Positions 46,076 through 57,730 of a DNA stretch of 64,000 nt are shown piece after piece. The notes below the pieces were generated by a model. It did not search any database and was not told where the DNA came from. It worked only from the letters and a program-made list of their open reading frames with translations. The position numbers and the translations under genes were made by a program. Position 1 is the stretch's first letter. The number at the start of each line of letters is the position of its first letter. The stretch comes from Gentiana macrophylla (lineage: Eukaryota; Streptophyta; Magnoliopsida; Gentianales; Gentianaceae). The stretch lies in NCBI GenBank assembly GCA_026214975.1, contig CM047805.1, positions 111,037,845 through 111,101,844 of the forward strand, written 5' to 3'.

Positions 46076-46614
46076 TAAATAATCGTAAGCAACATTTCAA
46101 TAAACTATTGATAAAAGAAACCGTCATTGTATCGTGACCAAGAAGCTATCACAGAATGCAACAACAAAAGCATCAAGCTGTAACATTTATATTACATCAT
46201 TACACATAATAGTAAAGAAACGGTGTATTTGAAAACCTAGCCGTATAATAAACCATACATACACATTTATATGTAAGAAGATACCGTCTTTTCTATTTAA
46301 TACATAAGCAAAAGGATCTAACGGTTATATCTTATGTTAGAGAAAAAGCTATTTTATGTCAATGTATAATCAAAAGCACCTGATAAGCATGCAACCTCAG
46401 CATTTTTTTGCAAGAGGCTTGGACTAAATGAGGACTGAATAGACTACATATATTGTTGTTCATTAACCAGACAAAGATGTGTCGAATAATGACAAACAAT
46501 ATACTGCAATAGTTTCCCCATAAACAAAACAAAATACATCATAAACTTTTTTGGTGGCATCAAAACATTTTTATTGAACAACCATAGTATCATGGATGGT
46601 TAGTCAGTCTTCTC
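46076..46614 (-). other. Helitron 3' non-coding region
   Basis: AT-rich DNA between the terminal hairpin and the stop of the RPA-like gene. Nothing else recognised. Confidence 0.4.
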
Positions 46615-47873
46615 TCAAGTCCTGTTCTTTTTCACAGGACTCTTCATGTCCATGGAAGCAACACGAGAACTGTCTCCTTCTATGTCCAAAACAACCTTTG
46701 ATGAGGTTGGCTCTACTGCACAAAATTGTGGGTTGTCCGTATTTTCTGCAAACAAGCTTCTCTTTAAATTTGTTGTTTGATATTGTTTGGATGACAACAC
46801 CATTTCTTGTGAAACTTCATCTAGATCTTTTTTGGTACTTGGTGTGAAGAAATCACCTTGCACATCCATTTTTTTTTCCTGCATCTGATCAGGTTGTATA
46901 TCACCAGCTAGAATTGTTGAAGGCCCAGCATTGTCTCCAAGTTCAATAACCTTGGTAGAAGGGTACAAATCCACATATGCATACAAATTCACAATGGGAA
47001 ATGTCCTCATGTTAACACCCCTGACAAGTCTGTCATAAACTTTGATAAAACACACGACATGTTTATCTTCCACAACAACTTTTATCATTGCCTCAAGGAA
47101 CGGCAACTGCATCAGTAATAGATGAAGAACGTAAGTGAATACCAAAACCACTAGTACTAAAATTTTCTGTGTAAAAATGTTCCGATGTATAAAATTGATG
47201 ATATATGTAAAAGGCCACTGGTAAAGCAAAACAGAATAAATATTACTGTAACTGAATGTGTTATTGTGTTATATGATTTTGTTGGTTTTCCTTGTATGAA
47301 AACAAATATCAGATATATATGATTGAATGTGGAAGGGAATAAAGTTCAAGTTTTCATAACTGACTGGAAAATTTTTTTCCTCAAGTTGCACAACATCACA
47401 ACCAAGCAAGATTTCAGCGTCATGCATGTATAAACCAACCGGAAGAGAGCCTGATTCTTCACATAAGCGCACATCAAAGTGGCACCGGTTTAATATTAAT
47501 ATAAACCAGTATATGTTTAGCTGAATCCCAAGCATATGGTAAACTTATCTTGGAGATATATTTTTTAATTTACCTATATTTTATGACCATATTTTCTTCA
47601 CATGAAATGCACCATTCTTCCCAACCTTTTTTTTGCATTCAAGGACCTATTACAGTTGAAACATGAAGGAAACCAAAAGCTCTTCTGGCCTGCAATAAGG
47701 GAGATCTTTCCTGCCACCCAACAGGTCTTCATCTGTGATTAACGTCCAATGATTTAGTTAAAAGACCGCAATAACAACAGACACAATACATGCAAAGCAT
47801 TTAAAAGACAGCCAACTTTACCGTATCAATGGAATTCAAAGCTAAATTAATCGGTATGAGGTCTGCACGCTGT

Positions 47874-50091
47874 TGTGATACCCCGTATCTCCATAAAGGG
47901 TATGATAGTCTTTTTACGATTTCATGTGCGTATCGATAATTTTAAATGGGTTATATTTTATTAAATATATAGATTCAATATAATTGTTAAAGGGCATTTA
48001 CGGTATTTTGAAGGTGTGACTTTTATTAAGGGCAAAACGGGAATTTATTCAACCTCTATTTATACCCCTTCACCCCTAAAACCATTTTCTTTACCTTTCC
48101 CAAATTTCCTGCGGCTGAGAGTGAGAGAAATGGAGAGGAAAAAAGAAGAGAAAAAAAGAAGAGAGATTCCGCCTTTCCAGTCAATCCGACCGTCGGAATC
48201 ACAAACCGTCTTCACCAAAATACGTCCCTTGTTGAGAGCTTCGTTTTGATACATGTGTTTCTACGATCGGGTGACCCATTTTCTAGATCTATAAGTGTTC
48301 TTGGGTGTTTTCTTAGCTTTTAATGTTTTAAAGGTTGTAATGATCGTAGAACATTGTTTTGTTTGCGAGCTTTCGAGTTGGTGGTTGAATCTTCAAGCTT
48401 TCTTCATGGTGTTCTTGAAGCTCAAGTTTGAAGAATCATCACTTGGTCTAAGGATGTGAGGTAAAGAGGTGTTCAACCGCAATATAAATGTGTTAATTCG
48501 TGTTTTAGATCTAGATTTTTGATATGAATAAGTATGATAATGTTTAGTGAAGACTCTAGCATGTTCTGGTATGATTTTTGGTGTTGAAAGTGGTGGCAAA
48601 ATCGCCATGGAAACGAGTTGAAAGTTGTTGTTTTTGATAATTTGCAAGCTCAGGACCACGCCTGTAAGAGGCAGGCCCACTCTTGACCTGAAAAGAATGA
48701 AACAGGATGCTCAGGACCACGCCTGGATGATGCAGGCCCACTCCTGGCCTGGGCAGAATGCTCAGGAGTATGCCTGTCACTTACAAGCCCACTCCTGACC
48801 CTGTTTTGTGTGAGAAATGTATTTTTAAGCCCGTTTTGAAGCATGCTTTAGTATAAAACCTTATGTGGTGTGTTGTAATGTTAGGTGTACGTGTTCTAGT
48901 GGCTTTGGCTCCGCACCGTGTCTCACGGGAGCATTGGAACACTCTACACTTAGCCTTATGAGATGTTGACTTGAGTTCAATGTCGTAAATGTAACATGAC
49001 GAAGTTGAAAGGTTCGGTTTTTGGTGTATTCGGATCAGCACCTTATGGAGACCCTCTGCGGGGAGATACTCGGGATCACCGGAAGCCTTATTTCTTAGCC
49101 TCGTGGATATTAGATTAGAATCTAATATTTCTGTGCAATGTGCTAAGCTATGATCTAAGGTCGTCTAGGGTTTAGAGTCCTTAAGAAGCCTTTTATGTGT
49201 AATATATTGGTGAATGCTTAACCACTTAAATAAGTACTTGATGTGTCTAAAAGCTAAAACGTGTTGATCTATGGTGAGGTACGTTTCAACCCCGCAATAT
49301 GGAATCATTGACATACGAAATGGCTATGAATCCAAGTTTTGTGCAATGCTTCCACATGATCTTGACATCATGCCACTTGATGGTGTTGAATGTGTTCGGA
49401 TGCACGTTCTCATTCCGCTTAGTACCCTTGGTCAACATGTAACAAATGTCTTATGTGGTTGAGTCAACTAGTGAGAGTACTAGTGGAGTGTGGTGAGCGA
49501 GTGAAACATATATGTAATCATGATTGTTTGACTTGCCTTGTGATATTACTAGTATTGTTATTAATGTTAATCCTTGTCTTACAGTAGGTGTAGATTCGGT
49601 GCTTCTACCCTTTACTAAATGCGTTTGTACTTACCCCTTTAGTATGTTGTTTTTCCCACCCGAGAAGGTGGTTTTGTTGTAGAGTTGAGTTCGAGATCGC
49701 TAAGAGTGATTCCCGAAGTTCAAAGATTGAAGTCTACCTTTCTTTTTGTTGTTGTATCATCGGTATAGAATCTTCTCCTTCCTTTTGTAATAGATAAGAT
49801 AGATGTACCTTGGTTTGTAATAAAGAGTTGTAATAGTTGAATGGATATTCAAACTTGTGTTCTTTTTCTTGGGATTTTGGTTTTAGTTGTAGCCCCGTGT
49901 TACTTGTCGATCGTTGTAGTGATCTTTTAAAGTTTTTCCCGAGTCTTTGTTTTCGTTTCCGCTTGTTCTCTGTTATTGATGATGCCAGGCTTACGTATAT
50001 ATATATATATATATATGATTTATTTAAATTATATACGTGCCGGGCGTCCTTTTCCGGTTAAGTACTCGGTATCCGGATCAGGGTCGTCACA
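47874..50091 (+). mobile_element. Gypsy-type solo LTR
   Basis: 2218 bp, starting TGTGATACCCCG and ending GGGTCGTCACA, flanked by the duplication GCTGT (47869-47873 and 50092-50096). A TATA-like TATTTATAC lies at 48057-48065. No primer site, gag or second copy is present, so it is a solo LTR. It splits an exon of the RPA-like gene. The TGTGA...TCACA ends are common in plant chromovirus LTRs, but the lineage is uncertain. Confidence 0.82.
48648..48803 (+). repeat. three ~55-bp tandem repeats in solo LTR
   Basis: Each unit starts GCTCAGGA and contains AAGCCCACTCCTGACC or a close variant (units from 48648, 48709 and 48760). They lie inside the LTR, about 590 bp downstream of the TATA-like site. 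Confidence 0.8.
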
Positions 50092-50613
50092 GCTGTGGTG
50101 ATTCCAAGAACATTGTAGTATCCTTGTATTTTGTATCATTCACCAATCCAAGAACTTCATCAACATTGTCTTTGTACCTAAAGGCAAATTATCTCCACAT
50201 TGTTACTAAAAATAGGATACATGAATGCTCAACCGCTACTAATTATCTCTCATGTAATTTAATCAACAATAAATGAATAAATTATAGGGATGAATAACAT
50301 GTAAGAATATATTCATAATAGCCATACCGTTGCTTCAATGGAGCAGCTTCTGATATCGGTGGATCTAGAAGGAAACTTGTAGTATGTTTTGTGGACAGTG
50401 AAATCCCTAAACATAACATAGAATGTATGTTTTAAAAAAACTGCTAACATTTTCATAGGCAGTTATTCTATTTCAATTCCGTTTAAAAGAGGGCAAAAAC
50501 AGCAGTATAAACATAAGAACATAAACATTATATATTCATTGATCTTTTAAATACTTAAACTCTTTTTCCCAACAATCAATACAATCTGATAAGATCATAG
50601 TAGCTAAGTAAAG

Positions 50614-51003
50614 TGTTACCATTAAATGTAGTGACTTTGAGGCGTTCTACAATTAGAAGCGGAGGATTGTGTAAATCGTGCACAAGCTGCTCCGTATTTC
50701 CATATTCTCTTGATGATTGGCTTCTTCCTATTATTAGTTTTGCAATGTATTATAAGCAGCGCTACAACAATAAAAAAAAACTATACAAACAATTACATGT
50801 CTGATCATAACTATAAGACTATTTAGCATCAAGAATCAAGTAAGGGTCAAAAAAACGAATGCAAGCATTGGTATCTTTTTCTTTGGATCTTGTCCTACAC
50901 ATTAATTTGTGGTATGAAGTGCACACAACAATGCTCATTTACTAAATAAATAAATACTTCAGCTTGCAGCCAATACTAAACCTAAAGAGCAATGTTCCTT
51001 ACT
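50614..51003 (-). other. RPA-like gene intron and exon sequence
   Basis: Between exons at about 50615-50770 and 51004-51090 the DNA is AT-rich and intron-like. No separate feature. Confidence 0.4.
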
Positions 51004-51399
51004 CCTCATTTAGAAGAACATAATATCTTGCCCAAAGACCATTTTTGACATATTTGATGTGGAAGCTCTTAACCACCAAAGCCTTAATAGCTGCATATAA
51101 GACAAATAATAACCTCGTTATCATATCTTTATAACATAAACTATTAGGAAGGTTTGAATAAATAAAGACGTCTTCTATCGGCACCACGATTTTGCTTGTG
51201 GCGCCACGAATACTTCCGGCACCCTATAAATTGCTTTTGGCACCACCATATTATTTTTACTTCAAGCACAACCAAATAAATAAAAAAGTTACCCCTTATA
51301 CCACAAATTTTAAAAAATAAAATTTAGTCCTTTGATTATTTAAACTAAACATTATAATCCAAAATACTTAACTTACATCAATAACAACATTCATCCTTA

Positions 51400-51645
51400 T
51401 TTCATCTCCATAATCAACATTCATCTTCATCTCCATCCTCACCTCCATCTTCATCTCCATCTTTATCTTCATCTTCATCTTCATCTTCATCTCCATCTCC
51501 ATCTCCATCTTCATCTTCTACAACTTTCTTCATCATCAAAATTCATCTTCATCTACTTCAACCTTCTTCATCATCGAAATTCATCTTCATCTTCTCCAGC
51601 CTTCTTCATCATAAAAATTCATCTTCATCTTCTCCAACCTTTTCA
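51400..51645 (-). repeat. (CATCTT)n-type repeat, Asp/Glu-rich on minus strand
   Basis: A hexamer array (CTTCAT, CTCCAT) is followed by three ~54-bp units with CTTCTTCATCATCAAAATTC. On the minus strand one frame gives an acidic run (DEDGDGDEDEDEDED-like). Confidence 0.75.
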
Positions 51646-52206
51646 CCCAATTATCATTTTCAAACAATATGGAAGCAAAATGGATTCAAAATTCATACTT
51701 CATGGCTTGAAACACCATTATTAATTAGGGGAAAAATAAAGTTTGTAGAGTTTTCCGATCGGCCAATGGATTTTCCGGCCGGCATCCATACAAACGTCAG
51801 TACGGATGACGTACATGTGTATACTAAACGTCAGACATTGTGATGTTTTGTTGTCCAAAACTGAATATTTTCTTGCTGCTATAACGCCACCAACTCTGAC
51901 GTTGGAACCAAAAACAAATGCCACATTTTTCGACGTTCCTGACTCCAGAACTTAATGAGTTTCTGTTTGTTAAACGGAAGCCTTTGGGATGTCGGTATTG
52001 AAAAGCAACTTCAGATTTGTAGACGTTGGTTCAAAATGTTGCAATTCGTCGGCTTAACTGACGTTTATTATGTAATACCGACGTCTCCCTGTGTGACGTT
52101 TATAGCCCAGCACCAAAAATACTTGTGTGTTTTTGCATCATCCAAACATGATACAAACAATCACCAAAACACAAATATACAATTAAAAATCATAAAAACA
52201 ACTTAA

Positions 52207-52575
52207 TTAAAAAATTAATCCAAACTTAAATAAAACGTAATACAATGAAAATGTGAAACTGATCCAGACATATTCCCAAAAGTAAGTCAAAAGTAATCTA
52301 AAAAAATACAATAACATTGATCCCAATATAATCCTGAAGAGTTTTAATGAAACTGTTTTTAAGATCTTAGACGTCTGCATTAAACACGACATGATTATCT
52401 GTTGGCCGATCAATGACTTCGAAGCTTCACAAAGGAAATCATTCAACCCACTTAAACAAACTTGTTGATAGTGTCCAACAGAAGCTATAATTCTAGCAGG
52501 CCATGATTCCCCTGTGGCACTTAGTAGCTCCACAGACTTGTTTCGCAACATGTCGTTTGTTCTAGAAAATGGCAT
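52207..52575 (-). pseudogene. second B3 domain fragment, REM-like
   Basis: Minus-strand frame of 122 codons. Residues 1-60 read MPFSRTNDMLRNKSVELL, then ATGESWPARIIASVGHYQQV and LSGLNDFLCEASKSL. This follows the B3 DNA-binding fold of plants (basic start, GxxWPxxI, then GWxxFxxxN, with Leu-Asn here in place of the Trp). The rest is hydrophobic and probably intron read-through. It lies downstream of a better-preserved B3 domain at 52730-53039, so the captured source gene had at least two B3 domains, as REM proteins do. It would bind DNA in the nucleus if functional, which is unlikely. Confidence 0.6.
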
Positions 52576-52729
52576 TGAAGTATTCTACCAATCACAAACA
52601 AATTTAAATACTGTTAGAAAGTGAAATGAGGAAAAAGATAAAACTTGAAAACAACTAAAAAGATTTTAACATATCTCACCACATAACCATGTGAAAATGC
52701 CCAGTCTGCCAACGTCGTCTAAAAACGGG

Positions 52730-53039
52730 GATTTTCGTTACCGCCTACATCATCATCCATATCATCACTTTCGGAATAGGAAAAAGTCTTCTCACATGAA
52801 GTATCATAAAAAAATATTGTATTGAAATTGAAATTCACACTATGTTCAAACACAATGAAATCATGTTGATGCAAATCATGAGCCGCCACATATGCTTCCC
52901 AACCAGCTCCACAGAAACGAAGAGAATCTTAGTCAGTCTCTTCGACCCTCACTACCCATCCCCCTAAGCGGCTTATGAGAACCCCCAAATTTGTGTTCCG
53001 CAGCGTGGGGTCCAATCTACGAGCGAATGGTCGAGGTAG
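52730..53039 (-). pseudogene. first B3 domain, REM-like, one stop
   Basis: Read on the minus strand from 53039: LPRPFARRLDPTLRNT, then GGWVVRVEETD, a TAA, then FCGAGWEAYVAAHDLHQHDF, IVFEH and FYDTSCEK. All B3 landmarks are present in order: the IPxxFxxxL start, the GxxWxV strand, FxxGWxxFVxxHxL, a D-x-x-VFE strand, and the closing Ile/Phe-x-D. An acidic tail (SESDDMDDD) follows to a stop at 52730. Only the single TAA breaks it. This degree of preservation suggests capture more recent than the decay of the surrounding RPA-like gene. It lies wholly inside the TIR element. Confidence 0.72.
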
Positions 53040-53044
53040 TTTCT

Positions 53045-53780
53045 ATGAGGAAAAAGACATCACGTTACTTCATTTTGATATGAGCGATAAAAATGTAACT
53101 TAATTAATAATCACATACCAAACTTGTTTAAAAACTGAGCATCATAACTTTGAAGAAGCGACGATTTATTTTCCTTCACTGTATATTAAAGAGGAATAAG
53201 GAATCAGAATATGAATAAGAATCAGTCCGTATATTATTCCAAAATAAGACAACATAGATACTCAAGCCAAATATAGCCAATCACACAAGACAGAATTAGT
53301 ACCTTAATCCATATTACATACCTGAAGTTCTTGTACGATCAACAAGTGTTGTTTTTATACCTGAAGTTCTTCTACCGTGAGTTCTTTTAATTGTTCGCCG
53401 ATAGACTCCCAGTTTTCAAAGTGAGGGGGACATCAGGCCTTTTTACGTAGATAATGGCTAGCCTGAATTAGTCCATTAAGAAATGGATATCCTTGGCATA
53501 TCAACTTATGGGAGATAATAACAAATGGATATCCTTGGTCATTTCTTAATTGAACTAATTCGGGTAAGCCAGTCTACAAGAGATCCCAATGCTTTGTAAG
53601 AGATACCAATCTGTTAAAGCAAAGAAATATCACGGCTTTATATTATCGGGTCCACACAACACACCCAATTATACTTTTAACTAACACACTTACATTACAA
53701 AAGTTAGATTTTAAGGTCATGAGTAAAAATGTAGCTAGATTGTTCAAAACAATGGAAAAATCCCTGAAATGCCAGTGAAT
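53045..53780. other. TIR element, remaining cargo without recognised gene
   Basis: AT-rich DNA, possibly introns and 5' sequence of the captured B3 gene. A ~35-bp motif (AATGGATATCCTTGG) is repeated at 53481 and 53523. No further domain read. Confidence 0.4.
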
Positions 53781-55059
53781 CCAACGTTACCATAGCACAA
53801 CAACGTCAGTGTGACCAACATTATCATGAGGAATAACAATTTGTCAAATTGACAGATAACGTCAGGGAGGGTGACGTTTATTAGATAAAGTAACGTCAAC
53901 CATACCGACGTTTTAGTGTCTTCTCCTGTTTACACTAAGGAAGCCAACGTCCAAAACAACGACGTTATTCTCTAATAATAACGTCAACCATAGTGACGTT
54001 ATTATTACCATCGTCTTCAACCTCCAGGTCATCGGAAAAAGGCGGAATCGAATAACAAGAAGTTAAAGAATCGAATAACAACACACAAAAACCATTGATT
54101 TGAGACCCAAACGAAGCAAATACTCCAATCTTTCAATAACCCATCTATTTAATGAGGATAAAAATGAAACTTACAAGTAAAAGAGTGAATCTTGAAGGAT
54201 TTTTGCTCAAATTGTGCTACTCCGGTGAAGATTCCGGTAAAGCCTCCGGCGGTTTTTGCTATATTGTTTTTTTGGTTGTTTTGGGTGAGATAAGTGGGAA
54301 ATGAATGATAGGTTGGGGTTATGGAATGTTATTAAGTATTTAGGGTTTATTTTATAATTATGTTGTTTTTAAAGGATTATTTTATAAATTTTGTTAAACA
54401 TAAGGGACAAGAATGTAAATGTTAGAAAGTTTTAATATATACGTGGTGCCATTAGTTATTTCGTGGTAGTACTGAAGTAATTGAAAAAATAATAAGATAA
54501 AGGGTGCCGATAGAAGCCGCCTAAATAAATAACCAGTTACTTACTAATGTCATCTTCTCGATTAGCATGCCTACCGAATTCAGCAAACGGTGTGAAGTCA
54601 AAATGACATGGTAGAATTGAAGGCACGTCATCCATTATGGTCTTAATGGGAGTTGAATTGTTGAGGTACTATGCATGCAAATAATCCCCAATCTAACACT
54701 CTTTTTTTGTACGTCGAATGTTGGCATTGGATATATAGTAACGCTTGTATGGAAGCATACTCCGCTAAAACAAATCCACATCATCGCCAAACGCAACAAC
54801 TGGGACTTTGGTTCCCTGTTTATAATGAGCAAAAAGTTTACTATCATGTCACATACTTTGTTAACAAATCTATGTAATTAATCAATACCTAATTTAAAAA
54901 GTATTCCTTCATATCAGTGAGCCAATAGTTTCGATATATCGTTGGATTAGTAGTAGACTTGCTTGTTTCCACTGGACATCTTTCAATAACATGGACTAAT
55001 ACAGTCCACTTGTTTTTCATTGTGCTAACTTCCACAGCAGAATACATGGTCCGTTGATT

Positions 55060-55276
55060 CCTTGCCTTTGTGTATCACATCAGAACAACATATAAAATAA
55101 ATAAATTTTGTTGGTCTGTACTATCAATACTGCCTCTGTGAAAAACTCATATTGTAATATGAAATAGAATTACAAAGCATCAATTTATAAACAGTAACAA
55201 ATTTATTGCAGTTCTTCTCCAAACATATTATATATAAAATTTATTTACTGATCTATCGCTAACAGAAGATGCTAAT
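55060..55276. other. AT-rich flank of RPA-like gene
   Basis: No feature supported. The Helitron 5' end may lie here or beyond, but no convincing TC start was found. Confidence 0.4.
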
Positions 55277-55720
55277 TGATATAAGGAAATATAGTAGCAC
55301 ATTTACTAACACCAATTGGTTTTAGTATAACGGTAAGCGCTTGATCCTAATATGATATCAGAGAAGAAGATCCCGAGTTCAAGACCTGCTTCCAGCACAG
55401 TTAAAAACAAAAACAAGAAAACAAGTGGTGGACCCTACTCTCTTCTTATAGGCCCACACTTCCCAAACAAAAAAAACAAGTCAAGTGTTGGGCCTCTCTC
55501 CCTTCTTATAGGCTCACACTTGAGGGGGCCAAAAACCAAGTGTTGGGCCCCACTATTCTTTATAGGCCTACACTTCCCAAAAAAAAACAAGTCAAGTGTT
55601 GGGCCTTTCTCTATTTTTATAGGCCCACACTTGAGGGGGCGTGATATAAAGAAATATAGTAGCACATTTACTAACACCAATTGGTTTTAGTAATACGGTA
55701 AGCGCTTGATCCTAATATGT
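55277..55720 (+). repeat. 80-bp direct repeats flanking a minisatellite
   Basis: A block running from AAATATAGTAGCACATTT to GCTTGATCCTAATATG occurs at 55277-55353 and 55642-55720. It contains TTTTAGTATAACGGTAAGCG, like a tRNA-derived A box, and the first copy is followed by GAGTTCAAGACC, like a B box, so a SINE-like origin is possible. Between the copies, 55424-55640, four ~60-bp units with TATAGGCCCACACTT and AAGTGTTGGGCC are repeated. The 112-codon frame across them is a by-product of the repeat. Confidence 0.65.
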
Positions 55721-55914
55721 AGAAAATACTAGCCCAAACTCATATAAGAGGAGGAGTCTCATCCCCAAAACCTAGGTTATGAGGTGAGGGAAATCCATCT
55801 CTTAATATGGTGGTTACACAATCACAAGTTCCCAATGTAGGATGCTTTTAACACGCCCTTTCAAGTGTGGGTCTGGGCACTCTCAAGGCCAACAAAGAGG
55901 CCAAACACTTGCAC
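55721..55914. other. unassigned repeat-like DNA
   Basis: It includes CACGCCCTTTCAAGTGTGGG and an AAGGCCAACAAAGAGGCC stretch, reminiscent of the minisatellite. No gene. Confidence 0.35.
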
Positions 55915-55919
55915 AATAA

Positions 55920-57715
55920 TGTTAGGAAATCACTAGTTTAACGCAGCGGAATTTAAAATTTGATTTCCTTTTTCTAGATCGTTCTTCGTTTAATGCAATA
56001 AACACGTTAAGTAGTTTGACGGTTATACCTTGATGATCTACTAGATCGTCGCTTTGACCGTCAACGGAGAGTAGTTCAGTGCGCAAGCCGTCCACGCGTC
56101 CGGCCTCTATCGCTAATCCACACGAACCCCTTTCCGGAATCCTCCTTGGATTGCTATCGGAAAAACTCCGGTTGCTAGACCGGCCCTATTCTTCCCTCAC
56201 AAACTCACTATGGATTGCTCTCTATTTTACACAAGAACTATGAGCTCTTGCAATTGTGATGTACAAAAGAGCTTGATACCCACTTCCTTTATATAAAGGA
56301 AGTGGCGCCCCAAAGTTGTGTGAAGGAGAAGAAAACATTTTCCCAATAAAATAAGGAAAATCAACTAGATTGATTTATCTCTTTAATTATAATTTGCCAA
56401 TATCATATATTGATTATAATTATCTTATTACCATAAATCTATTTTTTTTTTCAAAATCAATTAATATCTTATATTAATATTATGGCAATCTTATTAATTA
56501 AATTGCACAATCCAAGTGTATCCTTATACCCTAGATGTAGCGCCCCATATACCAATTAATTGGCTTCCGGAATATTCTTTAATTAATATCTTGTATTTTA
56601 TTTATTCATAATAAATAAATACCACCATATTAATTTACCACTATAACCTTTATAGTCTAGAGATAAACTTTCCTTATTTGGTTATCAACTATAACCTCAT
56701 TTTAATCCGACTCGATGTTCATATGTGTGTGACCCGATAGGCTTCCGAATATGTTGGCCGTAGACACAAAGTGCAATTTACTAAAATGCCCTTCATACCT
56801 AACGATCACGGGATAGCGTCTAGCAACACACCGTGACCCCCAATTATCGGAAGAGTCAAAAGCAATGACTACTACCTTTCATGTGAAGCAGTTACCGTGT
56901 AACTTACAATCCAATCGCTTTAATAATATCCCCACAATCGTATCTCGAGTGTTGATACATTAACGATCATATCTTATAATCTGGATATCATGCTCTCTCG
57001 GAATAACACATTTACTCCCACTTTGCAAAGATTCTCGAGAGCTAGACATTCCTTATAAGAAGGCCATTTCGGATATTCGATCCCAATCATAGGATACGCG
57101 ATTCCCGGACGACCAATCATGTATACTCCGCATGCTTCAATATCATACACAATCACTACCGCATGATCGCTCCGTGGTTAGGAGAAATCTCAATAGTGTC
57201 AAAGCATGAAAATCCACACCGTGATGCCATGAAGACTCCGGTCAAAAGGATAACTACACAACCGCCACATAGTGTGACACTTAATGTAAGTGGGGTCCCT
57301 AACGTCGCATTCTCTAATACACGTCCACGTACAGTCCAAGTGTCTCTACACTTCGATAGACGAGATCTATCCCTACCTTCTAAAAGATAGAAGACATCCA
57401 ATACGTGCTAGTCTGATTATGCTATCAATGTCTCATTTGATAATACATAAGACTAGAGACATTTAAGTACCAATCTTGTTATAGTGATTAGAGATCTCAT
57501 CAACCATAATCACTATCATGGTTTCTCTATCACAGATTGACACTAGGGATGTTACTATATATATACAACAAATAATATGAAGATAAACAATATATAATAA
57601 CTTAAGTGCTTTTATTAATCATAATAAAGTTATTACATGAACTAAATAGACTGTAAATGACCCGACCCGGTCGGATCCGGTCCAACCCGATTGGGTTTAG
57701 GACACCTTTCCAACA
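55920..57715 (-). mobile_element. right Copia, 3' LTR
   Basis: 1796 bp, running from TGTTGGAAAGGTGTCC (57715) to TTTCCTAACA (55920) on the minus strand. A 26-bp perfect palindrome around the TATA sequence lies at 56280-56305. Confidence 0.9.
56280..56305 (-). promoter_or_regulatory. TATA box at the centre of a 26-bp palindrome
   Basis: The bases CCACTTCCTTTAT and ATAAAGGAAGTGG form a perfect inverted repeat with TTTATATAAA in the middle. The second LTR has the same at 63786-63811. The left Copia has a plain TATAAATA at this place. Confidence 0.7.
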
Positions 57716-57730
57716 ATCTCCCACTTGGCC
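57716..57730 (-). other. polypurine tract, right Copia
   Basis: GGCCAAGTGGGAGAT on the minus strand abuts the 3' LTR start. Confidence 0.85.

Larger units (their letters stand above)
51167..54521. mobile_element. TIR transposon carrying a captured B3 gene
   Basis: The ends GACGTCTTCTATCGGCACC (51167-51185) and its inverse at 54503-54521 match at 17 of 19 bases. They are flanked by the 8-bp duplication TAAATAAA (51159-51166 and 54522-54529). No transposase is encoded. Internal subterminal zones (51790-52110 and 53780-54010) are full of AACGTCA/TGACGTT motifs, often as inverted pairs. The superfamily is unclear: 8 bp suggests hAT, while the TIR and cargo are like a Pack-type Mutator element. 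It sits in an intron of the RPA-like gene. Confidence 0.78.
46615..55047 (-). pseudogene. RPA70-like single-strand DNA-binding protein gene, interrupted
   Basis: A multi-exon minus-strand gene resembling the large subunit of replication protein A, a family that plant Helitrons often encode. Exons I can place: 55047-54890 (MYSAVEVSTMKNKWTVLV); 54815-54544, first OB fold with LPYKRYYISNANIRR and then DDVPSILPCHFDFTPFAEF, with three in-frame stops and the donor GTAAGT; 51090-51004; about 50770-50615; about 50410-50313; about 50200-50097 plus 47873-47820, one exon split by an LTR; 47689-47590, a zinc-ribbon pair CFNC...CISC with a frameshift; about 47480-47290, C-terminal OB fold with FDVRLCEESGSLPVGLY; and 47106-46615. 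Stops and insertions make it a pseudogene. It points toward the Helitron 3' end, as expected for a Helitron gene. A captured host RPA is the alternative. Confidence 0.65.

Noticed and set aside
48016..48254. Frames in the Gypsy solo LTR near its TATA box
   Set aside because: Arg/Lys-rich or Phe/Ser-rich low-complexity translation on both strands of the same DNA. LTRs of this type are non-coding.
51167..54521. CACTA element
   Set aside because: Subterminal AACGTCA repeats are CACTA-like, but the ends are not CACTA and the duplication is 8 bp, not 3 bp.
55352..55690. 112-codon repetitive frame as a repeat protein
   Set aside because: The repeat is explained by the DNA minisatellite of ~60 bp (a multiple of three by chance), and no start context or homology is seen.
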